From: a virus
IMG/VR virus record: IMGVR_UViG_3300046474_000148
Location: 1 to 24,216 of that record
DNA length: 24,216 bases
Direction: 5' to 3' (one strand)
The notes below the pieces were generated by a model. That model was not told where the DNA came from and searched no databases. It worked only from the letters and a program-made list of their open reading frames with translations. This document shows positions 23,357 through 24,216 of this stretch, in pieces (position 1 is the stretch's first letter; each line of letters begins with the position of its first letter). The position numbers and the translations under genes are program-made.

Positions 23357-23977
23357 TCACCAATCTGTCGATACCAGCAACTTTCCATCCGCTGATGACA
23401 GATCCGGAAAGCCCCTTCGGTCGTGTCCTGCTACTGCCTTGCAGACGGCGATGTAGTGATCCAGCCCCCACTCATTGATTCCGATATTCACGCCATGAAG
23501 CACGAACCGGACATTCCCAAGCACATACCCTTTCGCGTTGTCGATCCTGTCTAGGCTCGGGCGCTGGGGGTGCTTGAAATACTTCTTGGTGCCTCGGGGC
23601 TGCGGATCGTAGTTGAACTCGATGCCGCTTATCTCGCACTTGTCGGAGCTCTTTCGCAGCTCTTCATGGATACACTCTTCCGTGATGGCGAAGTCCTTCC
23701 CGATCTCCCGGGCTCTCTTCCTATACATCTTGAATAGCTGCTCCGCGATGTTCCGCCTTTTCCTCTGGCGCTCAGTCTGGACGTCTCGTCCACGGCGCAA
23801 CTCGTCCGTCAGTTCCCGGCACCTTGCCGCGATCTCATCGTCGGAAAGCCCATCTGGCAGCCGCAGACGGAAAGCCTCTCCGCCAAATTGACGTGACGCC
23901 CTTCGAGGGTTCCAGTAGTGGGCTACACTGCCATCGCCATTGGTCCTAAATTGATAGCCAGGGCGGTCTCTTCTCAT
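23357..23977 (-). CDS. HNH-like endonuclease with integrase-type N-terminus
   Basis: This 206-residue minus-strand protein has two parts. Residues 1-63 (DRPGYQFRTNGDGSVAHYWN, then RLPDGLSDDEIAARCRELTD) resemble the N-terminal, DNA-arm-binding region of rhizobial tyrosine integrases, judging from memory of such sequences. Residues 66-110 are a basic helical linker. Residues 113-180 look like an HNH/His-Me finger nuclease: CEISGIEFNYDPQPRG, then PSLDRIDNAKGYVLGNVRFV and NIGINEW, the 'SLDRID..KGY..GNV' pattern of that family. The tyrosine-recombinase catalytic residues are absent, so it cannot integrate DNA. The ATG at 23977 has GGAG six bases upstream; an ATG at 23983 touches the same site. Confidence 0.7.
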   Translation of the reverse strand: MRRDRPGYQFRTNGDGSVAHYWNPRRASRQFGGEAFRLRLPDGLSDDEIAARCRELTDELRRGRDVQTERQRKRRNIAEQLFKMYRKRAREIGKDFAITEECIHEELRKSSDKCEISGIEFNYDPQPRGTKKYFKHPQRPSLDRIDNAKGYVLGNVRFVLHGVNIGINEWGLDHYIAVCKAVAGHDRRGFPDLSSADGKLLVSTDW

Positions 23978-24006
23978 GCTCATCTCCGTGTCAGTTCCCG
24001 AGTGGG

Positions 24007-24012
24007 ACTATA
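24007..24012 (-). promoter_or_regulatory. Candidate -10 element for the HNH-like gene
   Basis: On the minus strand TATAGT lies 24 bases before the start codon, flanked by GTGG and CCAC (24002-24005, 24013-24016) as a short inverted repeat. No good -35 hexamer is present at the usual distance. The same hexamer precedes the neighbouring Trp-rich gene. Weak evidence. Confidence 0.3.
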
Positions 24013-24066
24013 CCACCCGGGAAAAGTTTTGAGAGGAACGGCACGCTGTTTTTACTAAGGTTTTTG

Positions 24067-24115
24067 ACAGTCTTCCAAGCTGAATACGCGGGTTCGATTC
24101 CCGCTACCCGCTCCA
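24067..24115 (+). tRNA. 3' half of tRNA-Gly(UCC): attachment core
   Basis: The sequence folds as the 3' part of a glycine tRNA. It has a partial anticodon arm with loop CTTCCAA (24072-24078, anticodon UCC), a 4-base variable loop, and a T arm GCGGG-TTCGATT-CCCGC (24088-24104). The acceptor strand TACCCGC (24105-24111), discriminator T and encoded CCA end at 24115. U discriminator and UCC fit glycine. No D arm or 5' acceptor strand (expected GCGGGTA) occurs upstream, and the anticodon stem is imperfect, so it is not a functional tRNA. A 3' tRNA half next to phage genes is the standard tyrosine-integrase attachment core; the crossover is probably in or next to the anticodon loop. Confidence 0.85.
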
Positions 24116-24216
24116 AGCTTTTCAACCACTTAGCAATACCGCGTGTCACTCCGTGTCACGCCGTGTCAGAGACGGTTTTTCGCTCTGGCCTCGGCTACCT
24201 TCCGGCTTGCTTCCAA
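24116..24216. other. Sequence beyond the attachment core, no gene seen
   Basis: These 101 bases hold the tandem CGTGTCA repeats and no recognisable coding region or promoter. They are either host chromosome (if the core is attR) or the P' arm before an integrase gene (if the sequence is an unintegrated phage with attP). The window ends before this can be decided. Confidence 0.5.
24142..24169 (+). repeat. Three tandem CGTGTCA repeats at 10-base spacing
   Basis: CGTGTCAC at 24142-24149 and 24152-24159 and CGTGTCAG at 24162-24169 recur exactly every 10 bases, one helical turn, 27 bases past the tRNA core. A further CGTGTCAG lies at 23987-23994 and the same half-site forms the palindrome at 23323-23340. 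Such phased repeats beside a core are what integrase or excisionase arm sites look like; a host operator is possible too. Confidence 0.7.

Noticed and set aside
1-24216. CRISPR array
   Set aside because: No regularly spaced repeats of CRISPR length were seen; the only tandem repeats are the linker repeat at 9110-9156 and the 10-base-phased motif at 24142-24169.

Overview
The window is the late (packaging, virion, lysis) half of a temperate, probably short-tailed phage related to P22-type podoviruses, in an alphaproteobacterial host, most likely Rhizobiales. The host call rests on a GC-rich sequence (about 60% by eye), a DUF982 gene, a DUF6362-like gene, and rhizobial-type small proteins. The right end carries the 3' half of a tRNA-Gly(UCC) with no 5' half. 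That is the usual mark of an attachment core, either attR of an integrated prophage or attP of the free phage; the 100 bases beyond it do not decide which.

Layout from left to right. (1) 1-2144: five tightly coupled plus-strand genes of the late-early or regulatory region: the end of an unidentified gene, a small protein with a Tat-like N-terminus, a DnaA-domain-IV-like DNA-binding protein, an unknown helical protein and a DUF6362-like protein. A rho-independent terminator follows (2174-2201). (2) 2362-8468: small and large terminase, P22-like portal, scaffold, and a DUF4043/N4-gp56-like major capsid protein, then a hairpin terminator. (3) 8531-11951: a beta-rich possible decoration protein, a small head protein, a P22 gp4-like adaptor, a reverse-strand HNH homing endonuclease, a P22 gp10-like DNA-stabilisation protein and a 52-residue protein. 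(4) 11952-16455: three ejection-type proteins placed like P22 gp7/gp20/gp16, the second with an embedded lysozyme-like domain. (5) 16458-19491: a reverse-strand mini membrane protein, a collar-type tail fibre, a beta-domain protein, a second fibre and a small accessory protein.

(6) 19437-20834, minus strand: an accessory cassette of a membrane-anchored SGNH/sialate-O-acetylesterase-like enzyme, a hexapeptide-repeat O-acetyltransferase and a small charged protein. The enzymes have opposite predicted chemistries and could edit surface-glycan acetylation. (7) 20899-22594: the lysis module: N-acetylmuramidase endolysin, two holin-like membrane proteins and an XhlA-like coiled-coil/TM protein. (8) 22684-23977: accessory genes beside the attachment site: DUF982, a tryptophan-rich small protein, and an HNH-like protein whose N-terminus looks like that of rhizobial tyrosine integrases. 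(9) 24067-24216: the tRNA-Gly attachment core and tandem CGTGTCAC repeats.

Regions 2-5 and 7 would build the particle: terminase packs DNA through the portal into a scaffolded shell, gp4/gp10-like proteins close the vertex, ejection proteins deliver DNA, fibres bind the host, and the lysis genes release progeny. No integrase, repressor or replication gene lies in this window. The most interesting parts are the acetylation cassette, the integrase-N-terminus/HNH chimera beside the att core, the lysozyme inside an ejection protein, and the reverse-strand genes threaded between virion genes.
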